From positions 1-27,329 of the forward strand of contig CAYSOW010000017.1 in the NCBI GenBank assembly GCA_964432715.1: a stretch of DNA of 27,329 bases. The letters are read 5' to 3'. The notes under the pieces were generated by a model, which searched no databases, was not told the DNA's origin, and saw nothing but the letters and a program-made list of their open reading frames with translations. The translations under genes were made by a program, and so were the position numbers. Position 1 is the stretch's first letter. Every line of letters begins with the position of its first letter. The DNA is from Phocaeicola_A sp964432715. GTDB taxonomy: Bacteria > Bacteroidota > Bacteroidia > Bacteroidales > Bacteroidaceae. Positions 14,906-23,333 of the stretch are shown piece by piece.

Positions 14906-16930
14906 TTACACTTTCGACTTCAGAATCTCTTCCAGCTTCAGCAATTCGTCGCGGTATTGCGCCGCCTCGATAAACTCCAGCTTCTTGGCAGCCTCCTGCA
15001 TCTTCTTGCGTGTCTGCTCGATGCTCTTCTCCAGTTGCGGACGTGTCATATACTCCACAATCGGGTCGGCGGCAAAAGTGTACTCCTCCGGACCGGCATA
15101 AGCCTTCGGTTGAATATCGTGTTCCTCCGGTTTGGAGGTATTCGCAAAGACATTGTTGCGTCCCTTCTGAATCTGTTTCGGGGTGATGCCGTGCGCCTCA
15201 TTATACGCCATCTGCTTCTCGCGGCGACGGTTGGTCTCGGTGATGGTCTGCTTCATACTGTCGGTAATCTTGTCGGCATACATAATCACCTTACCGTTGA
15301 CATTACGCGCCGCTCTACCGGCCGTCTGAGTCAGTGAGCGATGGCTGCGCAGGAAGCCCTCCTTATCGGCATCGAGAATCGCCACCAGAGAAACCTCAGG
15401 CAGGTCGAGTCCCTCACGCAACAAGTTGACACCCACCAACACATCATAAAGTCCCTGCCGCAGATCGTCCATAATCTGCACACGCTCCAGCGTATCCACA
15501 TCGCTATGGATATAGTTGCAGCGAATCTCATGCTGCAACAGATAGTCGGTCAGCTCCTCCGCCATACGTTTGGTCAGGGTGGTCACCAAGATACGTTCGC
15601 TCTTCTCGATGCGCTGCTGAATCTCCTCCATCAAGTCGTCTATCTGGTTGAGGCTCGGACGCACCTCGATAATCGGATCCAGCAAACCGGTGGGTCGAAT
15701 CACCTGCTCCACAATCACACCTTCGCTCTTCTGAAGCTCATATTCCGCCGGCGTAGCACTCACGTAAATCACCTGGTGCGTCATCTCCTCAAACTCCTCG
15801 AACTTCAGCGGACGGTTGTCGAGCGCTGCCGGCAGACGGAAACCATACTCCACCAGATTGGTCTTTCTGGCCTTATCTCCACCGTACATCGCACGGATTT
15901 GCGGCACACTGACGTGACTCTCGTCAATCACCAGCAGAAAATCCTCCGGGAAGAAGTCGAGCAGGCAGTAGGGACGAGTGCCCGCCGCTCTGCCGTCAAA
16001 GTAGCGCGAGTAGTTCTCGATACCCGAGCAGTGGCCCAGCTCCCGCATCATCTCCATGTCATAGGTGACACGCTCATAGAGACGTTTCGCCTCCAAAGGC
16101 TTGCCGATTTCGTTAAAGTAATCCACCTGTTTGGTCAGGTCGTCCTCTATCTCGTGAATAGCGCGCAGCGTGCTCTCCTTCGTCGTCATGAAAAGGTTGG
16201 CAGGGTAGATTCTATACTCGTCGTATTCCGCGATGCGTTGTCCGGTGAGCGGGTCAACCTCCTCAATGCCGTCAATCTCAGTATCCCAGAACGTGATGCG
16301 CAGCAGATTGTCGGTGTAAGCCAGATAGATATCCACCGTATCCCCCTTTACGCGGAAGTTGCCGCGGTTCAGTTCCAGGTCGTTGCGCGTGTAGAGACTA
16401 TCGACCAAACGACGCAACAGCACGTTGCGGTCGAGCATCTTTCCGCGTTGAATATCAATCACATTGTTGTAAAAGTCGGACGGGTTGCCCATACCGTAGA
16501 TACACGACACAGAAGAGACCACCACCACATCCTTTCGTCCGGAGAGTAGGGCGGAAGTGGCAGCCAGACGCAGCTTGTCAATCTCGTCGTTGATAGCCAA
16601 GTCCTTCTCAATGTAGGTATCCGTCGAAGGCAGATAAGCCTCCGGTTGGTAGTAGTCGTAGTAAGAGACATAATACTCCACGGCATTGTTAGGAAAGAAC
16701 CCTTTGAACTCACTGTAGAGCTGCGCCGCCAACGTCTTGTTGTGGCTCAAAATCAGCGTCGGTTTGTTCACATTCTTAATCACGTTCGCAATGGTAAAAG
16801 TCTTACCGGAACCGGTGACACCCAGCAACGTCTGCGCAGGCAGTCCGTCCTGAAGGCCCTGAGTGAGTTGTGCAATCGCCTCCGGTTGGTCGCCGGTAGG
16901 CTGATAATCAGAAACAAGTTCAAAATCCAT
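14906..16930 (-). CDS. uvrB: Excinuclease ABC subunit B
   Basis: 674 aa from ATG at 16930 (MDFELVSDYQPTGDQ); an extension to 16996 adds 22 residues without family support. UvrB is the damage-verifying helicase of nucleotide excision repair, loaded by UvrA and partnered by UvrC. Walker A is GVTGSGKT (residues 37-44). The beta-hairpin region YYDYYQPEAYLPSTDTYIEK and the DESH box (VIDESHVSVPQI) are intact, as are NLLREGLDLPEVSL and TAGRAARN. The C-terminal UVR domain (LEFIEAAQYRDEL) is complete. A weak -7 box (TAACTTTA, complement of 16955-16962) lies upstream. Confidence 0.98.
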   Translation of the reverse strand: MDFELVSDYQPTGDQPEAIAQLTQGLQDGLPAQTLLGVTGSGKTFTIANVIKNVNKPTLILSHNKTLAAQLYSEFKGFFPNNAVEYYVSYYDYYQPEAYLPSTDTYIEKDLAINDEIDKLRLAATSALLSGRKDVVVVSSVSCIYGMGNPSDFYNNVIDIQRGKMLDRNVLLRRLVDSLYTRNDLELNRGNFRVKGDTVDIYLAYTDNLLRITFWDTEIDGIEEVDPLTGQRIAEYDEYRIYPANLFMTTKESTLRAIHEIEDDLTKQVDYFNEIGKPLEAKRLYERVTYDMEMMRELGHCSGIENYSRYFDGRAAGTRPYCLLDFFPEDFLLVIDESHVSVPQIRAMYGGDKARKTNLVEYGFRLPAALDNRPLKFEEFEEMTHQVIYVSATPAEYELQKSEGVIVEQVIRPTGLLDPIIEVRPSLNQIDDLMEEIQQRIEKSERILVTTLTKRMAEELTDYLLQHEIRCNYIHSDVDTLERVQIMDDLRQGLYDVLVGVNLLREGLDLPEVSLVAILDADKEGFLRSHRSLTQTAGRAARNVNGKVIMYADKITDSMKQTITETNRRREKQMAYNEAHGITPKQIQKGRNNVFANTSKPEEHDIQPKAYAGPEEYTFAADPIVEYMTRPQLEKSIEQTRKKMQEAAKKLEFIEAAQYRDELLKLEEILKSKV

Positions 16931-17046
16931 ATTCGTCCATGCAATTAGAGAGTGTAAAGTTATATAATATTCTTCATCTATGGATAGAGAAAGCACTTTT
17001 TTGTATTAAAAAACATAGATTAATTGCATTATTCGCTTGTTATCTG

Positions 17047-17054
17047 TAAATTTG
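17047..17054 (+). promoter_or_regulatory. -7 promoter box of bamD
   Basis: TAAATTTG matches TAnnTTTG and lies 21 nt before the bamD ATG. It is in the divergent region shared with uvrB. The -33 element is not clear. Confidence 0.5.
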
Positions 17055-17075
17055 CGGCATATTTTAAATTATAGC

Positions 17076-17879
17076 ATGAAAAAGAACATTCCTGCACTCT
17101 TACTTCTGGCAGTGGCTTTGAGCTCCTGCGGAGATTACAACAAAGTGTTGAAGAGTACTGACTATCAATATAAATATGAGGCAGCCAAAGGCTACTATCT
17201 GGATGGTAAGAACACCAAAGCCACTACGGTGCTGAACGATGTGATTACTATTTTGAAGGGTAGTGATAAGGCTGAAGAGTCGTTGTATATGTTGGGCATG
17301 GCCTACTATAATAATAAGGAGTGGCTGGATGCCTCCACCACTTTCAAGAAGTATGCCAAGACCTATCCGCAAGGCGAATTTGCCGAGTTGGCGGCTTACA
17401 CTTCGTTGAAGGCGCTCTATAACGATACACCGGAGCCTCGTTTGGACCAAACAAGTACCTATCAGGCCATCAGCGATATTCAGCTCTTCTGCGAGATGTA
17501 TCCGCGCAGCGTGTACAAGGAAGAGGCGCAAGATATGCTCTTTAAATTGCAGGATCGGTTGGTGGAGAAGGAACTCTACTCAGCCAAGTTGTATTACAAC
17601 CTGGGCAACTATATGGGTAACAACTACCAGTCGTGTGTGATTACCGCTCAGAATGCCATGCGTGACTTTCCTTACACTTCGCGTCGTGAGGAGTTGTCGA
17701 TGTTGGTGCTGAGAGCCAAGTATCAGATGGCTGTACAGAGTGTGCCCGAGAAGCAGACCGATCGTTACCGTGATGCGGTGGATGAATATTATGCGTTCAA
17801 GAATGAGTTCCCCGAGAGCAATAACATGAAGGAGGCAGAGCACATCTTCGAACAATCAAGCAAGAGAATCAAAGAATAA
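17076..17879 (+). CDS. bamD: Outer membrane assembly lipoprotein BamD
   Basis: 267 aa from ATG 17076; the in-frame ATG at 17037 lies upstream of the promoter box and is rejected. BamD is the essential lipoprotein partner of BamA in inserting beta-barrel proteins. The lipoprotein signal MKKNIPALLLLAVALSSC ends in the lipobox LSSC with Cys18. The body is helical with TPR repeats (for example ESLYMLGMAYYNNKEWLDAS, about residues 68-87). First of a bamD-omega-DUF4293 set, with 38 nt to the next start. This cluster is commonly seen in Bacteroidetes, as far as I recall. Confidence 0.92.
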   Translation: MKKNIPALLLLAVALSSCGDYNKVLKSTDYQYKYEAAKGYYLDGKNTKATTVLNDVITILKGSDKAEESLYMLGMAYYNNKEWLDASTTFKKYAKTYPQGEFAELAAYTSLKALYNDTPEPRLDQTSTYQAISDIQLFCEMYPRSVYKEEAQDMLFKLQDRLVEKELYSAKLYYNLGNYMGNNYQSCVITAQNAMRDFPYTSRREELSMLVLRAKYQMAVQSVPEKQTDRYRDAVDEYYAFKNEFPESNNMKEAEHIFEQSSKRIKE

Positions 17880-17917
17880 AGAATAACGAATAATAAATAG
17901 ATATTCAATATAAAATT

Positions 17918-18250
17918 ATGGATTACAAAAAAACGAATGCACCGACGACTACCGTTACGCGTGATTTGATGGAATTGTGTGAAGATACGGGTAATATCTA
18001 CGAAACCGTTTCTATTATTGGCAAACGTGCAAACCAGATTGCCGTAGAAATCAAGAATGATTTGTCGAAGAAATTGCAAGAGTTTGCTTCATACAATGAT
18101 ACCACGGATGAAGTGTTCGAGAATAGAGAGCAAATTGAGATTTCTCGTTACTATGAGAAATTGCCGAAACCGACTTTGATCGCTACTCAGGAGTACAAAG
18201 AGGGTAAGGTTTACTTCCGTAACCCGGCGAAAGAGAAAGAAAACCTCTAA
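17918..18250 (+). CDS. rpoZ: RNA polymerase omega subunit (Rpb6 family), Bacteroidetes type
   Basis: 110 aa. The omega/Rpb6 core is visible in residues 15-48: LMELCEDTGNIYETVSIIG and then KRANQIAVEIK. It helps fold and hold the beta' subunit. The Bacteroidetes form has a longer C-terminal tail than E. coli omega, ending in YFRNPAKEKENL here. It lies between bamD and a DUF4293 gene. I give the symbol because the family match is good, though sequence identity to E. coli RpoZ is low. Confidence 0.85.
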   Translation: MDYKKTNAPTTTVTRDLMELCEDTGNIYETVSIIGKRANQIAVEIKNDLSKKLQEFASYNDTTDEVFENREQIEISRYYEKLPKPTLIATQEYKEGKVYFRNPAKEKENL

Positions 18251-18274
18251 TTCGTTTCTAATCTCTTTTGTACT

Positions 18275-18733
18275 ATGATACAACGTATTCAAACGGTCTA
18301 CCTGCTGCTGGCAGTCGTTGCGCTGATTGTGTGTATGTGCAATCCCGTGGCTGCTTATGTGGGTGTGGATGGGAGTGTTTCTCTCTTCACAAATCTGGGT
18401 GTAGACGTGGCGAATGTGGGACGTGAGACTTCTTGCTGGGGAATGTTTGCTTTGCTGTTGCTCTCTGCCATCGTGGCTTTGGGTACCATCTTCCTCTTTA
18501 AGAATCGTATGTTGCAGATTCGTCTGACCATCTTCAACATCTTGTTGCAGATTGGTTACTATATCACCCTGATTGCTTTTGTGATTGCTTACAATCACAA
18601 ATTGGTCGATGACAGTTTCCAGCTTCGCTTCGGTGTTTGCTTGCCTTTCGTCTCCATGGTGCTTTGCTATTTGGCTGTACGTGCCATCGGTAAGGATGAG
18701 GTGATGGTGAAAGCCGCCGATCGACTTCGTTAA
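18275..18733 (+). CDS. DUF4293 family membrane protein
   Basis: 152 aa. Four membrane segments: about residues 5-25, 50-72, 80-103 and 121-140. MIQRIQTVYLLLAVVAL is the typical start of the DUF4293 family, which is nearly confined to Bacteroidetes. No function is known. The start is 24 nt after the omega gene, so they are probably co-transcribed. Confidence 0.85.
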   Translation: MIQRIQTVYLLLAVVALIVCMCNPVAAYVGVDGSVSLFTNLGVDVANVGRETSCWGMFALLLLSAIVALGTIFLFKNRMLQIRLTIFNILLQIGYYITLIAFVIAYNHKLVDDSFQLRFGVCLPFVSMVLCYLAVRAIGKDEVMVKAADRLR

Positions 18734-18752
18734 GCATTTTCGCCAACGATAT

Positions 18753-18791
18753 AAAAAGGCGTCCATCTTCTTTCGAGGATGGACGCTTTTT
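18753..18791. terminator. Bidirectional terminator between DUF4293 and engB
   Basis: GCGTCCATC (18759-18767) and GATGGACGC (18778-18786) pair perfectly over 9 bp. The stem is flanked by five A (18753-18757) and five T (18787-18791), so it has a T tract in both directions. It lies between convergent genes. Confidence 0.9.
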
Positions 18792-18848
18792 ATGTTTTCG
18801 CAGTGCCTACCATTGCAGCCGGCATCTTTATTCCGCTGCGTAGCGCTT

Positions 18849-19481
18849 TTATTCTTCTGCCGGTGCTTTCTCCTGCTCCTTCAGTGAGCGATTAATCTCG
18901 TCAATATAATCCAGAATCTCGTTTCTTCCGGTACGTTTCTCAGAAGAAGAGATAAAGTAGGGCGGCAGTTCTTCCCACTCCTCGCTCAGTTTCTTCATAT
19001 ACTCCCTCACATTCTCCTTCATCTTGCCGGAGGTCAGTTTATCCGCCTTGGTAAAGATGAGTGCAAAAGGAATGCCGTGCTCGCCCAGCCACTCGATAAA
19101 CTCCAGGTCAATCTTCTGCGGAGAGAGACGGATGTCCAGCAGCACGAAGAGGCAAGTCATCTGCTCGCGTTCCAGCACGTAATCCTCGATAATCTTCGTA
19201 ATCTTGTCAATCTGTTTCTTGCCACGTTGCGCATAGCCGTAGCCGGGCAGATCGACCAGATACCACTCCTTATTAATCTTATAGTGATTAATGAGCAAGG
19301 TCTTACCCGGAGTGGAAGAGGTCATCGCCAGCTTCGGGCGTTTGGTCAGCATATTGATGAGGCTCGACTTGCCCACATTAGAGCGGCCGATGAAGGCATA
19401 TTCCGGCAGGCGGTCCTGCGGACACTTACTTACCTGTGTATTACTGATAATAAATTCAGCACTGTTGATTTCCATTCTCAT
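18849..19481 (-). CDS. engB: Ribosome-assembly GTPase EngB/YsxC
   Basis: 210 aa from ATG at 19481 (MRMEINSAEF), whose ATGA overlaps the symporter stop codon; Met3 at 19475 is the alternative. EngB is a small GTPase needed for assembling the large ribosomal subunit. G1 is GRSNVGKS (residues 32-39), G3 DLPGYG (77-82), G4 TKADK (144-148) and G5 near SSSE (178-181). TPGKT (58-62) is the G2/switch region. The tail is short and acidic (KEQEKAPAEE). The protein is full-length for the family. Confidence 0.96.
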   Translation of the reverse strand: MRMEINSAEFIISNTQVSKCPQDRLPEYAFIGRSNVGKSSLINMLTKRPKLAMTSSTPGKTLLINHYKINKEWYLVDLPGYGYAQRGKKQIDKITKIIEDYVLEREQMTCLFVLLDIRLSPQKIDLEFIEWLGEHGIPFALIFTKADKLTSGKMKENVREYMKKLSEEWEELPPYFISSSEKRTGRNEILDYIDEINRSLKEQEKAPAEE

Positions 19482-20929
19482 TGACGTTTGTTGATTGAAC
19501 ATAATGATAACCCGATAAAAGTGAGCAGACCGTTGAACATCAGCATCTCATATCCGAACTTGTAACCGGTGCACTGAAACGTGAGTCGGTCGATGAGGTA
19601 ACAGATGATGGGAGCACTGACAGCCACCACCGGCACCCAACGGTCGCGCGGCATCCACTTCGTGAAAAGGCCGAAAGCAAAGAGGCCGAGGAGTGGACCG
19701 TACGTGTAGGAGGCAATGGTGTAAAGAGCATCTAGTACGCTTTTGTCGTTTACCGCCCTAAAGATACAAATAAAAAGAATAAACACCAACGAAATGATGA
19801 AATGAACTTTCTTTCGGGTGCGAATCGCCTCCTCTTCCGACCGCTTATTGGTCTCCAGAATGTCCAGGCAGAAGCTGGTGGTGAGGGCGGTCAGGGCGGA
19901 GTCGGCACTGGAGAAGGCTGCTGCAATGATACCTATGCTGAAGAACACCAGCACCGGGAAGCCCAGTCGTCCTTCGGCTGCAAACATCGGCAGAATCTGG
20001 TCGCCCGCTTGAGGCAATTCCAGTCCCATCTGTGGCGCCAGGAGCAACAGCAGTACACCCAGCGAAAGAAAAAGGAAGTTGACCGGAATAAACGAGAATC
20101 CGTAGCAATACATATTCTTCTTCGCCTCCTTGAGCGTGCGGCAAGAAAGGTTCTTCTGCATCATGTCCTGGTCGAGGCCGGTCATCACAATGGTAATAAA
20201 AATACCGCTCAGAAACTGCTTAAAGAAGTTCTGCTGCGAGTGCCAGTCGTCGAACACAAAGATGCGACTATGCTCATTGCTCATCACGGTAGAGAGCCAG
20301 CCGCTGAAGTTCAGATCCATGCGCACACACACCTCGTAGAGAATCAGACCCAGTGCCGCAATCAAGCAGAAAGTCTGCAAACTGTCGGTCCACACAATGG
20401 TGCGGATGCCACTCTTGCGCGTGTAGAGCCAAATCAGCAACAGAATGACCGCCACCGTCACCACAAACGGAATGTGCATTGCATCGAAGACATACGTTTG
20501 CAGAATCATACACACCAGATAGAGTCGTGCTGCCGCACCGATGGTCTTCGAGAGCAGAAAAAAGAGCGCGCCGGTTTTGTAAGAGCGCGGCCCGATTCGG
20601 CTGTCGAGGTACGAGTAGATAGAGGTGAGGTTCAGCTTATAGTAGAGCGGCAACAGTACATGCGCAATCACCAGGTACCCCACCGAAAAGCCGAAAACCG
20701 TCTGCATATAGGTCATATCAATGCCCCTCACCATGCCCGGCACGGAGACAAAAGTCACTCCCGAGAGCGAGGCGCCAATCATGCCGAACGAAACCACATA
20801 CCACGGCGATTGACGATTTCCGCGAAAGAAAGCATCATTGCCGGAAGCTTTTCGGCCGGTGAGACGAGCGATAATCAGGAGTAATCCGAAGTAGATTAGG
20901 ATGGTGAGAAGGATATAGATACGATTCAT
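19478..20929 (-). CDS. Sodium:solute symporter (SSS family)
   Basis: 483 aa from ATG 20929 (MNRIYILLTILIYFGLLL); an upstream in-frame ATG at 20950 overlaps the promoter box and is unlikely. About 13 membrane helices. Family signatures include GNRQSPWYVVSFGMIGASLSG near residues 37-57 and FFSIGIIAAAFSSADSALTALTTSF, the conserved Na+-site helix region. The substrate is not predictable; relatives carry sugars, proline, pantothenate or sialic acid. It would use the Na+ gradient that NQR helps to build. Its stop codon overlaps the engB start. It diverges from recR. Confidence 0.9.
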   Translation of the reverse strand: MNRIYILLTILIYFGLLLIIARLTGRKASGNDAFFRGNRQSPWYVVSFGMIGASLSGVTFVSVPGMVRGIDMTYMQTVFGFSVGYLVIAHVLLPLYYKLNLTSIYSYLDSRIGPRSYKTGALFFLLSKTIGAAARLYLVCMILQTYVFDAMHIPFVVTVAVILLLIWLYTRKSGIRTIVWTDSLQTFCLIAALGLILYEVCVRMDLNFSGWLSTVMSNEHSRIFVFDDWHSQQNFFKQFLSGIFITIVMTGLDQDMMQKNLSCRTLKEAKKNMYCYGFSFIPVNFLFLSLGVLLLLLAPQMGLELPQAGDQILPMFAAEGRLGFPVLVFFSIGIIAAAFSSADSALTALTTSFCLDILETNKRSEEEAIRTRKKVHFIISLVFILFICIFRAVNDKSVLDALYTIASYTYGPLLGLFAFGLFTKWMPRDRWVPVVAVSAPIICYLIDRLTFQCTGYKFGYEMLMFNGLLTFIGLSLCSINKRQ

Positions 20930-20947
20930 TTTCTTATTTTTTGTGCG

Positions 20948-20955
20948 CAAAGATA
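20948..20955 (-). promoter_or_regulatory. -7 promoter box of the symporter-engB unit
   Basis: Plus strand CAAAGATA, minus strand TATCTTTG, an exact consensus match, 18 nt before the symporter ATG. It is 23 nt from an identical box on the other strand (20979-20986). Confidence 0.6.
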
Positions 20956-20978
20956 GAGGAAAATCGTTAGACTTCCCT

Positions 20979-20986
20979 TATCTTTG
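20979..20986 (+). promoter_or_regulatory. -7 promoter box of recR
   Basis: TATCTTTG, an exact match to TAnnTTTG, 32 nt before the recR GTG. Its expected -33 region would fall on or beside the oppositely directed box at 20948-20955, so the two promoters overlap. Confidence 0.6.
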
Positions 20987-21018
20987 TAGTCGAAATCGTA
21001 GAAAAAAGTAGAAGTAAA

Positions 21019-21630
21019 GTGGCACAACCCTATTCCTTATTATTAGATAAAGCAGTCAACGAATTTGCGAAACTGCCCGGCATCGGACGGAAGACTGCCT
21101 TGCGACTGGTGTTGCATCTGCTGCGCCAGGATGCCTCCGTGGTGGAAGCGCTGAGTGAATCGCTGGTCACCATGAAGCGCGAAGTGAAGTATTGCAAGGT
21201 GTGTCATAACATCTCCGATACCGAGGTGTGCAGCATCTGCTCCAATCCGCAGCGCGATGCCTCCATCCTCTGTGTCGTAGAGAATGTGCAGGATGTCATT
21301 GCGGTGGAGAATACCCAACAGTTCCGCGGACTCTATCATGTGCTGGGAGGCGTCATCTCTCCGATGGACGGCATCGGCCCGAGCGACTTGCAGATAGAGA
21401 GTCTCGTGGAGCGCGTCAAAGAGGGTGGGGTCAAGGAAATCATCTTCGCCCTCAGTCCCACGATGGAAGGCGACACCACCAACTTCTTTATCTCCCGGAA
21501 ACTCTCCGGCTACGACGTGAAACTGAGTGTGATAGCGCGTGGCATCTCGGTGGGCGATGAACTGGAGTACACCGATGAAGTGACACTGGGCCGTTCCATT
21601 GTCAACCGTATGCCTTTTACCGGCGCTTGA
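21019..21630 (+). CDS. recR: Recombination mediator protein RecR
   Basis: 203 aa, starting at GTG 21019 (read MAQPYSLLLDKAV). RecR works with RecF and RecO to load RecA at gaps in DNA. The helix-hairpin-helix is LPGIGRKTALRLVLHLL (19-35). The zinc ligands are Cys59, Cys62, Cys71 and Cys74. The Toprim domain starts near CVVENVQDVIAVE (85-97) and includes FALSPTMEGDTT. GTG is the only plausible start that keeps the full N-terminus. Followed 32 nt later by a membrane protein gene. Confidence 0.97.
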   Translation: MAQPYSLLLDKAVNEFAKLPGIGRKTALRLVLHLLRQDASVVEALSESLVTMKREVKYCKVCHNISDTEVCSICSNPQRDASILCVVENVQDVIAVENTQQFRGLYHVLGGVISPMDGIGPSDLQIESLVERVKEGGVKEIIFALSPTMEGDTTNFFISRKLSGYDVKLSVIARGISVGDELEYTDEVTLGRSIVNRMPFTGA

Positions 21631-21662
21631 GAATGAATGAAGAATTAGAAGGAAATTGAAGC

Positions 21663-22109
21663 ATGAAGAATATCGATCAATGTATCAAAGGAGAGCGTAT
21701 TGCTTATAAACTGTTTTGGGGAATCATGGTGCTGACGGTGGTTGGCTTTGAGTCGGGACTCTTTGCCGAGGGGCTCTATGCGGCAGATGCACGAATGGAG
21801 TATCTGTTGCAGACGGTGGCCATCCTGTTGGCCATCCTGCTCATCCCCGTTTCACTGAAATTATTTAGCTGGGCGCTGACGAACAGGGTGCGTCCGTTGC
21901 CGCTGCTGGAGGCACTGAAGTGTTATCGTCGCTGGTCGTTGATTCGATTGGTGATGATGGGGGTAGCTGCGCTGAGCAACCTGGTGGTCTATTACCTCAC
22001 CCTCAACCAGCTGAGCATGTTCTGCGCCTTGATGGCCATGGTGGCATCGCTCTTCTGCTGGCCCTCCTCCAAACGTATCTTGAACGAGTTGAATCTGACG
22101 GAAGAATGA
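21663..22109 (+). CDS. Small membrane protein of unknown function
   Basis: 148 aa with about four hydrophobic segments (near residues 18-40, 48-72, 96-115 and 119-135). I do not recognise a characterised family. Its stop codon overlaps the start of the acetyltransferase gene (ATGA at 22106-22109), so the two are probably translated together. It lies 32 nt after recR. Confidence 0.8.
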   Translation: MKNIDQCIKGERIAYKLFWGIMVLTVVGFESGLFAEGLYAADARMEYLLQTVAILLAILLIPVSLKLFSWALTNRVRPLPLLEALKCYRRWSLIRLVMMGVAALSNLVVYYLTLNQLSMFCALMAMVASLFCWPSSKRILNELNLTEE

Positions 22110-22633
22110 AAAGTAGGGTAGATATACAGGGAGAGGTGTTGCGCCTTCGCACGATGGTGCCGGGGGATGTCGACTTTATGCTGCGCATAGAGAACAATCC
22201 CGCAGTGTGGGAGGTAAGCAACAATGCCGTCCCTTATACCCGCGAGGAGGTGCTGAAGTTTGTGACTGAAAGCACTCACCGGTTGGAAGTCGACGGTCAG
22301 TTGCGCTTGCTGATGGAGCGCATCGGTGATGCAACGCCCGTCGGATTCCTGGATTTGCTGGATTACAGTGCTCTGCATCGACGCGCAGAGGTGGGCATCC
22401 TGGTGGATGAACCGTTCCGTCGACAAGGATATGCCCGCGAGGCATTGCGCATGATCCATGCGTATATGCAAACCTATCCCCGGCTGCATCAGCTCTATGC
22501 CTATGTGCCGAAGAGCAACGAAGCCAGTCACCAACTCTTCTTGAAGAGTGGCTACCAAGAAACGGCCCTTTTAAAAGATTGGGTGAAATTTAAAACAGGC
22601 TACCAGGATGTGTACGTCATGCAGCAACTATAG
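22106..22633 (+). CDS. GNAT family N-acetyltransferase, RimJ/RimL-like
   Basis: 175 aa from ATG 22106. The longer in-frame reading from 21920 overlaps the membrane protein gene and is rejected. GNAT enzymes move an acetyl group from acetyl-CoA to an amine. The acetyl-CoA motif A is AEVGILVDEPFRRQGYAREAL (94-114 in two parts), with RRQGYA at 105-110. NEASHQLFLKSGY (138-150) is the usual motif B. The N-terminus (LRLRTMVPGD) fits the RimJ/RimL group. The acceptor is unknown. It may modify a protein or a small molecule. Confidence 0.88.
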   Translation: MKSRVDIQGEVLRLRTMVPGDVDFMLRIENNPAVWEVSNNAVPYTREEVLKFVTESTHRLEVDGQLRLLMERIGDATPVGFLDLLDYSALHRRAEVGILVDEPFRRQGYAREALRMIHAYMQTYPRLHQLYAYVPKSNEASHQLFLKSGYQETALLKDWVKFKTGYQDVYVMQQL

Positions 22634-22647
22634 CAGCCCTGACACTC

Positions 22648-22905
22648 CTATTTTCTGAAAATCCGGCGCAACTGCTTCATGAGACGGATGCCGAACATGA
22701 CCCCGTCCACCACGGCAAAGCCGGAACTTACCGCATTGACAATCTTGTCCGCCCGGGTGGTCAGTTTCACGGGTGCAAACAAATCCCCCGTGCACTGCTT
22801 AATCACCTTCTGCTCCGCTCTAATCTTCTTGAGCACCGCCTTCTTCTGCTCGGCAATCACCTCCAAGGTAATCTCTTCCGATTTACTTTTTGCTGATTTT
22901 CCCAT
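22648..22905 (-). CDS. Small protein of unknown function, third in the ytxH set
   Basis: 85 aa. The first half is Lys/Glu-rich and likely helical (EEITLEVIAEQKKAVLKKIR). The second half has a short hydrophobic stretch (VSSGFAVVDGVMFGIRLM, about residues 59-76) ending in a basic tail. I recognise no family. It starts 2 nt after the holin-like stop codon, so it is in the same operon. Its end faces the GNAT gene with 14 nt between and no visible terminator. Confidence 0.72.
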   Translation of the reverse strand: MGKSAKSKSEEITLEVIAEQKKAVLKKIRAEQKVIKQCTGDLFAPVKLTTRADKIVNAVSSGFAVVDGVMFGIRLMKQLRRIFRK

Positions 22906-22907
22906 GA

Positions 22908-23258
22908 CTACTCTTCGGTTTCTTCAGTCTCTTCGGAATCTTCCGTGAGGTGTTTGGCCAGGAAACGGACAAACGGTTTGACAATCAAAGCTTCTCGCTT
23001 GAAATAGATGATCAGGAGAAGCAGGAGAATACAAGCTGTGACGATTGAGAAACTCACCGCCTCACCGCCCACATACTGAGCGAGGATATACACCATGGCA
23101 AAGGAAAAATAGAACAGCGCTATCATTCCCAGGCAAATCATTGCCAGCACCAACACCAGTCCGGAAAGAATGAGCGACAGTTTCTCTATCAATTCCAAAC
23201 GGACATACTCCTTCTGCAGTCGGACGTACTTCTTCAGTGAATCCACCAGTTCGTCCAT
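22908..23258 (-). CDS. Phage holin-like membrane protein (DUF1469 type)
   Basis: 116 aa from ATG 23258 (MDELVDSLKKYVRLQKEY). AAAAAAGGAGACCGC places a Shine-Dalgarno-like AGGAGA just before it, so I prefer it to an ATG at 23285. Two membrane helices, about residues 31-58 and 68-88, follow an amphipathic N-terminal helix. The tail is acidic (EDSEETEETEE). The family is called holin-like because of its layout, but chromosomal copies beside ytxH genes are common and are not prophage lysis genes. Role unknown, probably envelope. Confidence 0.82.
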   Translation of the reverse strand: MDELVDSLKKYVRLQKEYVRLELIEKLSLILSGLVLVLAMICLGMIALFYFSFAMVYILAQYVGGEAVSFSIVTACILLLLLIIYFKREALIVKPFVRFLAKHLTEDSEETEETEE

Positions 23259-23315
23259 GCGGTCTCCTTTTTTCTCTGTAACCATGTTGTAACAGTTTCT
23301 CTAACGACGTGAATA

Positions 23316-23333
23316 ATCATCGTCGCGGATGAT
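23316..23333. repeat. Short inverted repeat between ytxH and the holin-like gene
   Basis: ATCATC-GTCGCG-GATGAT is a perfect 6-bp stem with a 6-nt loop. No T run follows in the direction of transcription, so it is more likely an mRNA structure than a terminator. Confidence 0.4.

Noticed and set aside
14715..14973. Short frames running through the N gap
   Set aside because: They consist mostly of undefined residues and exist only because N is not a stop.
21920..22105. Longer start for the acetyltransferase
   Set aside because: The extension overlaps the membrane protein gene in another frame and has no GNAT features; the ATGA overlap at 22106 is a better start.
22908..23258. Holin-like gene as evidence of a prophage
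   Set aside because: No other phage genes are nearby, and the ytxH neighbourhood is a normal chromosomal setting for this family.
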